Below are positions 1-9,096 of a stretch of DNA of 64,000 nt, piece by piece; the first letter of the stretch is position 1; each line of letters starts with the position of its first letter. The notes under the pieces are model-generated. The model was not told the DNA's origin. It saw only the letters and a list, made by a program, of their open reading frames with translations, and did no database searches. The position numbers and the translations under genes are program-made. The stretch comes from Lachnospiraceae bacterium (GTDB lineage: Bacteria; Bacillota; Clostridia; Lachnospirales; Lachnospiraceae), in contig SVEH01000006.1 of assembly GCA_015057455.1 (NCBI GenBank), forward strand, positions 1 through 64,000. Direction: 5' to 3'.

Positions 1-70
1 TATTATATTCTCTTAAATTTGGAACTAGGATAAAAGTATAAAACACTTGCGGAGCTAAAAAAACACCCGA

Positions 71-122
71 ATTTTGAGCGAAGCTCAAAATTAATTAGGC
101 CTCTGTCAGAATGACAGAGGCC
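71..122 (-). terminator. Tandem hairpins downstream of the fibro-slime gene
   Basis: Two perfect stem-loops follow the stop codon of the minus-strand gene at 150. One stem is 98-108/112-122 (GC-rich, 11 bp). The other is 71-79/83-91 (9 bp), followed on the minus strand by a T run near 55-65. The first is related in sequence and flanks to the hairpin at 28888-28916. The rest of 1-149 shows no gene. Confidence 0.7.
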
Positions 123-149
123 CTAGATACCTACAAATTGTAGTTTATT

Positions 150-2543
150 TTATCTGAAATTATTTGTTCTTTTCATTGATACTGATGCACCAACAGTTAA
201 TGCTAGTGACAATGCTGTTAATATAATCCATGTCTTAAGATCTGTGTCATCACCTGTTGCTACAGCGTCATCATATTCATCTCCATCTTTTACTTCAGCA
301 TCTTCTAATTTCTCAGTTTCTGGTACTTCAGGAAGTTTTTCTCCTGTAATATCTTCTATTTCTTTATTAGTCAATTTGTCTTCTTCTTCAACTTCTTGTT
401 CTGCCTTATCTCCTACAACAAACTCTACTATATTAGCTACTCTATTAATCTTTCCTGTTGCTGTAGTAGTATTCTTATCATATGTAAAATCACTTGTAGT
501 TTTAACTTTACTAATAATAAATGAATCATCTGTCTCAGCCTTAGCTTTTAATTCTGTAAGTACAGGAATCTTACTAATAACTGCTCTTTGACCTGGTTTT
601 AATGTAATAATTCCATCTTCTGTCTTCTTCTCAGTCTCTTTATCATCTTCATCAATTATTACATATGAACCAACATATGGTTTTTCTTCTGAGCCACCAC
701 CAAATACATTCTTGTAAGTAACAACATACTTAAATTCTTTCTCTTTATAATCTGTATGTAATTCTTTATATTTATCTGATGCAGTACATACTAATGTAAA
801 CTTACCTACAAGTGGTGTATTTGTATATTTTACATTTAGATTTGGTACACCCTTATTATCTGAATTGGCAAATAATATAGTCTTATCTGTTGTTCTTGGA
901 TCATTTACAACTAATCCTGTAGCTTTTGCCATTTCTTTAGCAGTATCTTTTAATAACCATGATGTAGAATATAAATCTGTAAGTACTCTTGTTTCTGATT
1001 TTAATTTTGTCTCTTGTACTAATAATTTGTCGTTTGCAGTGAATTCATTTAAGAATGAAACACTATCTCCATCAACCATGTCGATTTCAGCTTTTCTGCT
1101 TGTTGTTTTATCTACAACATCATATAAGAAAATGTCTTTCTTAGCTACATTTTTAGTTTCTTCTGTGAATGTTTTACCTACATTGTCGAATTTCAATTCA
1201 TTCTCAACATCTATTCTAGATGGTTCTGGTAGGTTAAATTTCATCTTCATATTTGATACATACATACCTCTCTCCATATAGAATAAAGTTAATGTATGTA
1301 CTTTATCTGTATCTTTAAGTGATTGTTTTAATTCATTACTAAAATCTGTTGTATAATTATCATATTTTGTAGGAAGATTAACTATTCCTAAACTATTATC
1401 TGTAAAGTTGTCAGCTGTTAATCCAGTTAATGTTCTTGATGCAAATGCAACTGTATTATTCTTAGCAGCTCCTACTTGTGATTTACCTGTTGCAAAATTA
1501 ATTGAACCTTCCAACTTAGGATGTGCTCCACCTAAATCTAGAGCAAGTATTCCATCTACGAATACCCATACATCGTCGTCGCCTCTAAATTCAAATACCA
1601 TGTCTTTTCCATCAATTTTACCATCTTTAGTCATTATAAATGGTACTTCAATCTTCCATCCATATCCAAAGTTTAATTTACCAGAATTACTATCTGCTGG
1701 TGTGTTTTCTGGGAACATACCAGGTTTTGGTTCTGTATCAACATCTTTAACTTGTTCTGTTGCATTATTAGCACCTAAATAATCTAACTGATTACTTGAA
1801 TTAAATCTAATAGTATCTATTGCACTATCAAATTCATAATAAGTAATTCCGCCTTCTTCTTCTGTTCTAAATGGGAATGCTACATTATCTTTAACTCCAC
1901 CAACTGATAATTCAGAACCTGTATGTTTTGTAGAAGTTAAAAACTTTTTATCAAAATATGGCAAATTAGCCTTCTTTTCATTAGCTGGATTAGATTGTGT
2001 AATATAACTTTCACCACTTGAATCATATGCTAATTGCTTATCAACTAATCCTTGTGTTGCACAAGCATTCAATCCTTGATGATGGTTAGCTGCTTTCCAA
2101 TAGTTTGAACTTTCATTAACTGCATTGTCTGTTGATTTCCAAACTTTATTATCTGGAAAATCTCCCCACAATCTTCCTTGATACAAAGGATACTGTGCTG
2201 GACACTCCGCTTTTACATTATACTTCATAGCCTCCATTATTCTTTGATTAAAAAGGCCAAAAGTATTCATTCCTTCTTCTTTAGCATCTGTAATTGCACC
2301 AGGTGTAGCACCTGTACCTACTTGTGAGTTTGAATAATAATCATAATATGTAGCATCAGCCACATACATTTCCTCACCATTGTACTCTACCTTTGGCAAT
2401 GATGTTTGTGAAGATACCTTATTATAATTCTTTACAACTGCTGCTGATGATTTGTACATATCACTAATTTTAGAAATTAGTACTACGCCTAACACCATAG
2501 TAGTTATAAATGATACCCCCAATAAAATTTTCTTTCCCTTCAT
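150..2543 (-). CDS. Fibro-slime domain surface protein with TGD-type C-terminal anchor
   Basis: A 797-residue secreted protein. An N-terminal hydrophobic signal segment (residues 5-24) follows a K-rich start. The middle (about 290-445) carries the fibro-slime signature: FRGDDDVWVFVDG, then LALDLGGAH, and later HTLTLFYMERG. Later parts look like beta-rich CnaB-like modules. The C-terminus has an acidic Glu/Asp stretch, the motif VATGDD, a hydrophobic helix and a basic tail, which resembles a clostridial sortase signal of the TGD type rather than classical LPXTG. The start is fixed by GAAGGGGG seven bases upstream. It is monocistronic: a promoter lies at 2591-2619 and tandem hairpins follow the stop. 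Family knowledge suggests an adhesive or PA14-like sugar-binding surface role; ligand and anchoring sortase cannot be seen here. Confidence 0.85.
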   Translation of the reverse strand: MKGKKILLGVSFITTMVLGVVLISKISDMYKSSAAVVKNYNKVSSQTSLPKVEYNGEEMYVADATYYDYYSNSQVGTGATPGAITDAKEEGMNTFGLFNQRIMEAMKYNVKAECPAQYPLYQGRLWGDFPDNKVWKSTDNAVNESSNYWKAANHHQGLNACATQGLVDKQLAYDSSGESYITQSNPANEKKANLPYFDKKFLTSTKHTGSELSVGGVKDNVAFPFRTEEEGGITYYEFDSAIDTIRFNSSNQLDYLGANNATEQVKDVDTEPKPGMFPENTPADSNSGKLNFGYGWKIEVPFIMTKDGKIDGKDMVFEFRGDDDVWVFVDGILALDLGGAHPKLEGSINFATGKSQVGAAKNNTVAFASRTLTGLTADNFTDNSLGIVNLPTKYDNYTTDFSNELKQSLKDTDKVHTLTLFYMERGMYVSNMKMKFNLPEPSRIDVENELKFDNVGKTFTEETKNVAKKDIFLYDVVDKTTSRKAEIDMVDGDSVSFLNEFTANDKLLVQETKLKSETRVLTDLYSTSWLLKDTAKEMAKATGLVVNDPRTTDKTILFANSDNKGVPNLNVKYTNTPLVGKFTLVCTASDKYKELHTDYKEKEFKYVVTYKNVFGGGSEEKPYVGSYVIIDEDDKETEKKTEDGIITLKPGQRAVISKIPVLTELKAKAETDDSFIISKVKTTSDFTYDKNTTTATGKINRVANIVEFVVGDKAEQEVEEEDKLTNKEIEDITGEKLPEVPETEKLEDAEVKDGDEYDDAVATGDDTDLKTWIILTALSLALTVGASVSMKRTNNFR

Positions 2544-2590
2544 TTTTATGCCCCCTTCGCATAATAATATACCCTATTTGTTATACTATA

Positions 2591-2619
2591 ATTTTATCAT
2601 TATCCATGTGAAAAATCAA
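2591..2619 (-). promoter_or_regulatory. Candidate promoter of the fibro-slime gene
   Basis: Reading the minus strand, TTGATT (2619-2614) is followed after exactly 17 bp by TAAAAT (2596-2591). An 11-bp A/T repeat lies directly upstream (2630-2658). The leader to the ATG would be about 45 nt. Confidence 0.5.
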
Positions 2620-2629
2620 TTATTTCCTT

Positions 2630-2658
2630 AATATTTTTTTAATATTTTTTTAATATTT
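2630..2658. repeat. Phased 11-bp A/T-tract repeat
   Basis: The unit AATATTTTTTT (plus strand) occurs at 2630 and 2641, with a partial third copy at 2652. A-tracts in phase with the helix sit just upstream of the -35 of the promoter at 2591-2619, as expected for an UP element or bent DNA. Confidence 0.6.
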
Positions 2659-2760
2659 ACACATGTTACCTATATTTACTAACTTTTTCCTGTTATAGTA
2701 AATATGTCTCACTTTACATTTTTAAATTGTATACTTTATTAAAAATAACCTTTACAGCAC

Positions 2761-2800
2761 AAAAAATCCAACTAGTTGGCGTATCCTAGTTGGATTTTTT
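2761..2800. terminator. Perfect 15-bp bidirectional terminator hairpin
   Basis: AAAAAATCCAACTAG (2761-2775) pairs perfectly with 2786-2800 around a 10-nt loop. A-rich and T-rich ends make it usable in both directions. It lies between the regulator gene end (3039) and the fibro-slime promoter. The rest of 2544-3038 holds only the promoter, the repeat and the next hairpin. Confidence 0.75.
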
Positions 2801-2944
2801 AGTAGTAGGTTTAATTATTGGAAGTTATGAGTTAATATTACTCCTTTTATTACTATTTCACAATGGAATATATTATTAACTTTATGGAAAATATGGTTAT
2901 TTTATTTATATTATACATAGCTAACTTAATAATAATAGAACTGC

Positions 2945-2989
2945 ATAAAGAAGTGGAATATTCTACAATAAAATATTCCACTTCTTTAT
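2945..2989. terminator. 18-bp terminator hairpin after the YesN-type regulator
   Basis: 2945-2962 pairs perfectly with 2972-2989 around a 9-nt loop. It lies 50 bp past the stop codon at 3039 and is the likely end of the three-gene sensing operon. Confidence 0.7.
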
Positions 2990-3038
2990 AAATTACAATA
3001 TCAATATAATAAATTACAATACCAATATATGTATCAGT

Positions 3039-4646
3039 CTAAACCATTACACTATTTCGTTCTTCAATTTTCTTTCTATATTCTCTAGATGTAATACCTG
3101 TATATTTTTTAAATAACTTTGTAAAATAGTTTGGATCTAAGTAACCTACCATAAAAGAAACATCCTTAATAGAATAATTTGTTTCTCTAAGTATTTGCTT
3201 TGCCTTTTCCATTCTATAACTTAATAGCCTATCAGAAAAATTAACCCCTGTACATTCTTTAAATATTCTCGAAAAATAATTAGCACTTAAATTTACCTCT
3301 CTAGATACATCTTCTAAAGTTATGTCATCTGCATAATTATCTGCAATAAAATCTTCTGCTATTTTTACTATATTCTTTTCTTTATTCTGATTATCATTGG
3401 ATATCTTCATTATAATCTCATTTAAATAACTATTGGCACATGCAAATAAATCTTCCTTCCCCTCAGCATTTAATATAGCTGACATTACACTATAATAATC
3501 TCCTGTATAAGAATACCATCTCTTACTTAATCCAACTATAAATCCCAACATAGCATTTTTCACTGCCAAATAATCCATAGTGCTATCTTGAACCATTCTT
3601 TCGAATATTTCTTCAAAACCTTCTCTTGCACCTAGCAAATCGTCTTTTTTCATCTTATCAAATACATACACTTCATATAAATTCTCATAAGTATCATTAC
3701 CAAGTTCAACTTTATTAATATCATCACTTATATGAAATATTCTAGAACTCACTTCTTCATTAATGCTATCCTTATTCATATATCTTAATGCTTTTACTGC
3801 TTCTCTATATGATTTCTTAGCATCTGTTAAATCCGTATAATAATTGCCAATTCCAATACAAATATCTTTAAATATATGTCCTGTTCGTTTAATAATCTTT
3901 TCCGCAACATCAATTGCCCTAGATTTTTGCTCATACTCATCTTCACTACAATACATATTAATATAAAGAACCACTCTATTAGACATTATTGGCCCCACAA
4001 TACAACTGCAAATTCCCTTTAATACATCCCTATATGTATTATACACCTTACTACTTTTAACTATATCTTCTAATGAATTCATACCCATAAATTCAATAAC
4101 AACTACAAACCCTGTTGCCTCTTTATAATCAAATAACCTACAGTATTCTTGTAATTCTTCTTCTCTTGTATCATGTAAACAAATTGCATTAATAAAGCCA
4201 TTTTCCAAAATTGGCATAACCATTCTCATCTTTTCATTTTGTTCTAACTGATGAAGCATATCTAGCTGCCTTTGTTCAATTTTTAGCATTACTCTCTTTA
4301 ATGATTCTATTAATGCTTCCTTTCTCACCGGCTTTAAAATATACTCCGATGCATTAAGCATAACAGCCTCTTTGGCATATTCAAAATAATCATATGCAGA
4401 AACTATTATAAATGCTACATCCTTATTAGTTAAACGAATTTGTTTCATAGCTTCTATACCGTTTATTCCAGGCATATTAATATCCATAATTATAATATCC
4501 GGCCTAAACTCATAATTTTTTGCTATGGCATCTTTACCAGATGATGATAGGGCTACAATTTCAAGTTCTGGCACATGTTTTTCTATTATATATTTTACCG
4601 AATTACGTGCTATAGGTTCGTCATCAACTATTAACACCTTTTGCAT
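3039..4646 (-). CDS. YesN-family response regulator (receiver plus AraC DNA-binding)
   Basis: A 535-residue cytoplasmic regulator. The receiver spans residues 1-120 with the acidic pair D8/D9, phospho-acceptor D55 in IIIMDINMPG and K105. A long middle region of the kind found in YesN-type regulators follows. The last 100 residues hold two helix-turn-helix units of the AraC type (EDVSREVNLSANYFSRIFKE and a second one ending GITSREYRKK). It is the last gene of an operon behind a binding protein and a YesM-type kinase. Related trios sense extracellular sugars and switch on transporters or glycoside hydrolases, but no such target lies nearby, so the ligand is unknown. GAGGTGA precedes the start. 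Confidence 0.9.
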   Translation of the reverse strand: MQKVLIVDDEPIARNSVKYIIEKHVPELEIVALSSSGKDAIAKNYEFRPDIIIMDINMPGINGIEAMKQIRLTNKDVAFIIVSAYDYFEYAKEAVMLNASEYILKPVRKEALIESLKRVMLKIEQRQLDMLHQLEQNEKMRMVMPILENGFINAICLHDTREEELQEYCRLFDYKEATGFVVVIEFMGMNSLEDIVKSSKVYNTYRDVLKGICSCIVGPIMSNRVVLYINMYCSEDEYEQKSRAIDVAEKIIKRTGHIFKDICIGIGNYYTDLTDAKKSYREAVKALRYMNKDSINEEVSSRIFHISDDINKVELGNDTYENLYEVYVFDKMKKDDLLGAREGFEEIFERMVQDSTMDYLAVKNAMLGFIVGLSKRWYSYTGDYYSVMSAILNAEGKEDLFACANSYLNEIIMKISNDNQNKEKNIVKIAEDFIADNYADDITLEDVSREVNLSANYFSRIFKECTGVNFSDRLLSYRMEKAKQILRETNYSIKDVSFMVGYLDPNYFTKLFKKYTGITSREYRKKIEERNSVMV

Positions 4647-4661
4647 TATCTCACCTCATAA

Positions 4662-6203
4662 TTACATTTCATCTCTTTGTACATCTACTGGAATCTTTAT
4701 AGTTACATAATTAATCTCCTCGTCTCTTCTTATAAAGATAACATCTTTTCTTTCATATAATAACCTAAGTCTCTTTATTGAATTTCTCACACCTAAAACA
4801 GACATATAATATTCTTTTACTTCTGCTTTGTTATTAATTTCATTTTGAGTTTGTTCATCCAACATCAAATCATCTAACATTACACTATTAATTACTTTTT
4901 GCTCAATTTCTTTTCCACTACTTAAAATATCAATTATGTAATATTTTTCATTTTGATTTACTAGAATTTTTACAATTCCACCCTCTTCTATAGTATTCAC
5001 ACTATTTATATATAAAAACTCTACAAGTGGTTGCAACGTCATCTTTGGCAATACAATTTCATTAATATCTATGCTATGGTCTAACCTTTTATTATATTCT
5101 ATACAATCACCATATCTTGTTTGCATAACATTAATATAATTATCTACATTCTCAATTTCTTTATCTAAACTTATATTGCCATCCAACCCATTAAGATTAT
5201 ATCTAAATAATTCTGCTGCATTTTGCAAATATTCACAGGTACTATCATCATCATTAAGCATAGCTAATTGAGCACCTATATTTATTGTATTAAAAATAAA
5301 ATGAGGATTAACTTGAGCTTGCAATGATGTATATTCTGCCTCTTTTAAAGCCTTCTGAATATTAAGATTATTTATCTTTTCTTTTGCTAATGCCTGTTCT
5401 AACATCCTTGATCGTTTTATTTCATCTACATTATTCCTTATACTTTGTGTCATTTCATTAAAACTATCAAATAACTCTCCTACCTCACCTGTAGCCTCTT
5501 CATCATACACTGACAAGTTATAGTTACCATCAGCGATGCTTTTTGTCTTCTTGGCTAATCTTTTGATAGGATTAGTAATGCAAATAGAATACAAGGCAAT
5601 GCATACAATAGATATGGCAAATAAAAACACTTCTAAAACTCTTGACAGTAAACTATTTTGGTTTATTTTCACCTTAAAACTATTATATTGTTTTGTATCT
5701 GCTTCTAATTGTTCTCCCATAAGTTCATTAGAATACTCACTAATGTATTGATACAACTTTGTTGCTTCATTAACATTACTATTAGTAATTTTTTCTTTAC
5801 CTTTTACCATATTATCTAAATGTTCAATGTATTGCATAGTCATATTATACAAATTAACACTTTTTATATTCTGATCAGTATACTTTCCTTTAATTTTAAA
5901 GGAGTCCAACTCACCTAGAAGTTCTTTTTTGCTTTTGTTAAATCTTTCAATATCTTTATCTAACTTTGATGCCAAATAATTCTCGTAATTTTCTTTGTGA
6001 GCATCAACCTTATCATTAAGTAGTATTATCTTTTCACTAGCAGTAAACACAGCCTCTGATTCATCTACTAATACCTTTAGCAAATTATATCTATATGATT
6101 CTATAAGCATAATTACACATACTAATAATATAAAAAATATAGTTAGCTTCATATGTAATTTATTCATATGCTCTTTTATCGCCCTTAATTTATCTTTCCA
6201 CAT
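4662..6203 (-). CDS. YesM-family sensor histidine kinase
   Basis: A 513-residue membrane kinase. One transmembrane helix lies near the N-terminus, then an extracellular helical segment of about 140 residues, a second transmembrane helix, and a HAMP linker (TNPIKRLAKKTKSIADGNY). The His_kinase domain follows with the phospho-accepting His at about residue 300 in QVNPHFIFN. The ATPase end is divergent: I see no clear glycine-rich G1/G2 boxes, which is unusual and may mean a weak or inactive ATP-binding lobe. The ATG at 6203 is chosen over an in-frame GTG at 6212 because AGTGGAG lies eight bases before it. It sits 16 bp before the regulator and 15 bp after the binding protein. Confidence 0.85.
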   Translation of the reverse strand: MWKDKLRAIKEHMNKLHMKLTIFFILLVCVIMLIESYRYNLLKVLVDESEAVFTASEKIILLNDKVDAHKENYENYLASKLDKDIERFNKSKKELLGELDSFKIKGKYTDQNIKSVNLYNMTMQYIEHLDNMVKGKEKITNSNVNEATKLYQYISEYSNELMGEQLEADTKQYNSFKVKINQNSLLSRVLEVFLFAISIVCIALYSICITNPIKRLAKKTKSIADGNYNLSVYDEEATGEVGELFDSFNEMTQSIRNNVDEIKRSRMLEQALAKEKINNLNIQKALKEAEYTSLQAQVNPHFIFNTINIGAQLAMLNDDDSTCEYLQNAAELFRYNLNGLDGNISLDKEIENVDNYINVMQTRYGDCIEYNKRLDHSIDINEIVLPKMTLQPLVEFLYINSVNTIEEGGIVKILVNQNEKYYIIDILSSGKEIEQKVINSVMLDDLMLDEQTQNEINNKAEVKEYYMSVLGVRNSIKRLRLLYERKDVIFIRRDEEINYVTIKIPVDVQRDEM

Positions 6204-6218
6204 AATATACACTCCACT

Positions 6219-7253
6219 TTATAATATAATGTCATTAAACTCTATTTTACCTTTGGAACTTAGTTTAACTTTTCTGAATATAGGACTTACTTCGTCTAAA
6301 TCTATATCATTATTCTTTTTAGCTGCCACAAGTCCATTAACTGCATTATATCCTAAACTATGTTTATTCACACTAAAAAGATATTTTATAATTCCTAATT
6401 TCACGTCTTCTTCATTACTTGCAGTAATACCATATCCTATTAGTGTAATTTTATCTTTTAATTTGTTTTTATATTTATTACTATATATTGAACTAGCTGC
6501 ATTAGTATATTCTTCATCAAAACATACTACTATTTTTGCATTTTTATTATTATTAATGTGAGATTTTAATTTAGAATTAACATCGTAACCTTCTGCATCT
6601 ACTCTTACGAACTTAACATTCTTCTTATATTCTGAAGAAATTCCCTTTAAAAACCCTTTTACTAATCTATTATTTATCTTTTTATCCTTCTCATCACATT
6701 CCTTAAGAAAAACTAGAATACTATTATGCTTTATAATTTTCTTTTTATCCGCCAATTTCTTAGCATCTAATGCAACAATTTTAGCTACATCATATGGCGT
6801 TGTATGAATATTATATATATTCTCATCATTGTATGCAGACATTCCATAATTAACAACTGGAATATCTACATCTCTTGCCTTCTTAGCAAGTTCACTTGCA
6901 ACACTTTGTACTTCTGCATTATATGCTATACCGTCCACTTTTGCATAAATAGCTTTATCAACAATCTCTGCTTTATTAGAATTATCTGTTGCTTCAATTA
7001 TCTCAATATACGCATTATGTTCTGTACTTGCATCTAAACACCCATCAATTAATTCTTCTCTATTCTTCTTATTCATATCTTTATCAACTACAACTTGAAA
7101 ATGATAATTATAATTCTTAGCTTCTTCTTTATCAAAAGCCTTTATAGACGCGTTCATAGACATATACACTAACATAATTGATAACACAACTATAAATACC
7201 ATTAACCCTTTTAATATTCTCTTTGACATTTCACTCATCCCATCATATTTCAT
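6219..7253 (-). CDS. Membrane-tethered periplasmic-binding-protein-like sensor
   Basis: About 344 residues. An N-terminal hydrophobic helix (about 13-33) has no lipobox, so the protein is probably anchored by an uncleaved helix. The rest matches the two-lobed fold of the ribose-binding type (Peripla_BP_4), with DKAIYAKVDGIAYNA, DIPVVNYG and NAKIVVCFDEE as the typical alternating strands. There is no transporter in the operon; it heads the kinase/regulator pair, so it most likely presents a small-molecule ligand to the kinase. The start is uncertain: ATGs at 7253, 7238 and 7229 are in frame, and a weak GGGATGAG favours 7229. Confidence 0.75.
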   Translation of the reverse strand: MKYDGMSEMSKRILKGLMVFIVVLSIMLVYMSMNASIKAFDKEEAKNYNYHFQVVVDKDMNKKNREELIDGCLDASTEHNAYIEIIEATDNSNKAEIVDKAIYAKVDGIAYNAEVQSVASELAKKARDVDIPVVNYGMSAYNDENIYNIHTTPYDVAKIVALDAKKLADKKKIIKHNSILVFLKECDEKDKKINNRLVKGFLKGISSEYKKNVKFVRVDAEGYDVNSKLKSHINNNKNAKIVVCFDEEYTNAASSIYSNKYKNKLKDKITLIGYGITASNEEDVKLGIIKYLFSVNKHSLGYNAVNGLVAAKKNNDIDLDEVSPIFRKVKLSSKGKIEFNDIIL

Positions 7254-7298
7254 ATTTCTAAGCTATGTTAGTTTATTCTATTTTTCTTAAAATGTCAA

Positions 7299-8810
7299 TT
7301 AAATAATAATACATATCACTCCGCCCTTACTATCATTAAGAAGTTTAGCTAGTGTATCTTGCATTTTTTCTCTTGTTTCTTCTGACATGTTATTCACCTT
7401 TGTGTGTATTCCCTCGTCTATAAGTTGTCTTATTGTTTTTCCAAAAATATTTGTATCCCACAAACCTTCTGGATTATTTATCTTACTGTTTTGTAAATAT
7501 GTAATTAAGTCATTGGCCTGTTGTTCACTTCCAACAATAGGAGCTATTTCCGTTGAAATATCAGCTTTTAACATATGCATAGATGGAGCAACTGCTTTAA
7601 TTTTAATACCATATTTACTTCCATGTTTTACAATTTCAGGATCCATTATTGATATTTCTTTTATATCTGGAGTAACCACACCATATCCTTTATTCTTCAC
7701 CTCATTATAAGCTATACTTACCTTTTCAAACTCTTCTTTTTTACTTGATAAGTATTTTAATGTTTCTACAAGGCTATATTCGTCTTCTATTTCTATACCT
7801 GTCATTTCACTAATCATTCTATAATAATATGTATCATATATAGTAATGCTATATCTTACAACACCTGTTTTTATATCAATTTCTTCTAATTTTATATCTT
7901 CAATAAATCTTTCTTCTATATTATTATCTATATCATCACTATTATAAACTTCCTGGGTTGCATTAAATTCCTGAATATCTCGCATAGTATTCACTTTATC
8001 TAATATAGTCCATGCTCTTTTTGATAGGTCTGACTTTATACTATTATTATCATCTAATGTCTCTATCCATTTAGGGAGACTAAACTCAATTTGTTCAATA
8101 GGAAACATAATTACTATTTCTTTCAAAATATTTTCTATATCACTTTTTTTCATATTTAGACAACTAATAGGAATAACCTTAACACCATATTTCTCCTCTA
8201 ATTCTGTAGCTAATTTTAATGTTTCTGTAGCATATGGTTTCGTACTATTAAGTATAACAACAAATGGTTTCTTCATAGCTTTCATGTGATTAATTGTTTT
8301 TTCTTCTGCTTCATTATAAGCACTTCTTGGTATTTCACCAATTGTTCCATCAGTAGTTACTACTATACCAATAGTAGAATGTTCTGTAATCACTTTATTG
8401 GTACCTATTTCAGCAGCTTTAACAAATGGAATCTCGTAATCATACCAAGGTGTTTTTACCATTCTTTCTTTATCATCTTCTTCATGTCCCAATGCACCTT
8501 CTACCATATAACCAACACAATCTATTAATCTAATCTTTATATTAATAGAATTATCAACTTGTATATTTATTGCATCCTTAGGTATAAATTTAGGTTCTGT
8601 TGTCATTATAATTTTACCATTAGCTGATTGTGGCAACTCATCTATAGCAATTTTTTTATCATTTTCTTCATTTATATATGGTAAAATCAATGTTTCCATA
8701 AACTGTTTTATAAAAGTAGATTTTCCTGTCCTTACAGGGCCAACTACTCCCATATACACTTCTCCCCCAGTTCTTGCGTTAATATCATCATATACACTAT
8801 ATTCATTCAT
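7299..8810 (-). CDS. spoIVA: Stage IV sporulation protein A, coat morphogenetic ATPase
   Basis: A 503-residue protein close to the usual 492. It starts with the family pattern INARTGGEVYMGVVGPVRTG, and the Walker A motif GPVRTGKS lies at residues 24-31. DTxG-like switch residues appear in VVTTDGTIGEIPRSAY. The conserved C-terminal tail ends in GGVICIII. Family knowledge: SpoIVA hydrolyses ATP and polymerises on the forespore outer membrane as the base of the coat and cortex assembly. Its presence is the best evidence that this organism forms endospores. It is monocistronic with a candidate sigma-E promoter at 8861-8888. Confidence 0.97.
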   Translation of the reverse strand: MNEYSVYDDINARTGGEVYMGVVGPVRTGKSTFIKQFMETLILPYINEENDKKIAIDELPQSANGKIIMTTEPKFIPKDAINIQVDNSINIKIRLIDCVGYMVEGALGHEEDDKERMVKTPWYDYEIPFVKAAEIGTNKVITEHSTIGIVVTTDGTIGEIPRSAYNEAEEKTINHMKAMKKPFVVILNSTKPYATETLKLATELEEKYGVKVIPISCLNMKKSDIENILKEIVIMFPIEQIEFSLPKWIETLDDNNSIKSDLSKRAWTILDKVNTMRDIQEFNATQEVYNSDDIDNNIEERFIEDIKLEEIDIKTGVVRYSITIYDTYYYRMISEMTGIEIEDEYSLVETLKYLSSKKEEFEKVSIAYNEVKNKGYGVVTPDIKEISIMDPEIVKHGSKYGIKIKAVAPSMHMLKADISTEIAPIVGSEQQANDLITYLQNSKINNPEGLWDTNIFGKTIRQLIDEGIHTKVNNMSEETREKMQDTLAKLLNDSKGGVICIII

Positions 8811-8860
8811 ACTTTTTATGCCTCTTTTCTACCTATAATAAAATACATATTATTATAAAT

Positions 8861-8888
8861 AATATATGTTTTTTTATAGAATATATGA
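8861..8888 (-). promoter_or_regulatory. Possible sigma-E promoter of spoIVA
   Basis: On the minus strand TCATATA (8888-8882) and CATATATT (8868-8861) are separated by 13 bp. This resembles the mother-cell sigma-E pattern (ATATT / CATACAAT). The inference rests mainly on the gene being sigma-E dependent in Bacillus. Confidence 0.35.
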
Positions 8889-9017
8889 CTACATAATCCA
8901 TAAACACCCCCTTATTTTTCCAAATTTATAAATGAAATATAAACTTTCTTAAAGAAATCTAATTAATCTATAACTCTATGGACTTTGATTTTTTTTTATA
9001 GTAAAGTTGTTAATGTA

Positions 9018-9053
9018 ATGTGAGAATAACATATCTATTATGCACTCTCACAT
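9018..9053. promoter_or_regulatory. Inverted repeat upstream of the SGNH gene
   Basis: ATGTGAGA (9018-9025) is repeated in inverse at 9046-9053 across a 20-bp gap, about 45 bp before the GTG start at 9097. It could be an operator or a leader hairpin. Confidence 0.35.
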
Positions 9054-9096
9054 ACAATGGGAAGTATAATATGATTAATTAAAAGGAGAGGTTATT

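Noticed and set aside
2863..2991. A 42-codon plus-strand ORF with a hydrophobic stretch
   Set aside because: It has no ribosome binding site and its end lies in a terminator hairpin of the minus-strand operon. Hydrophobic codons are common in A/T-rich DNA.
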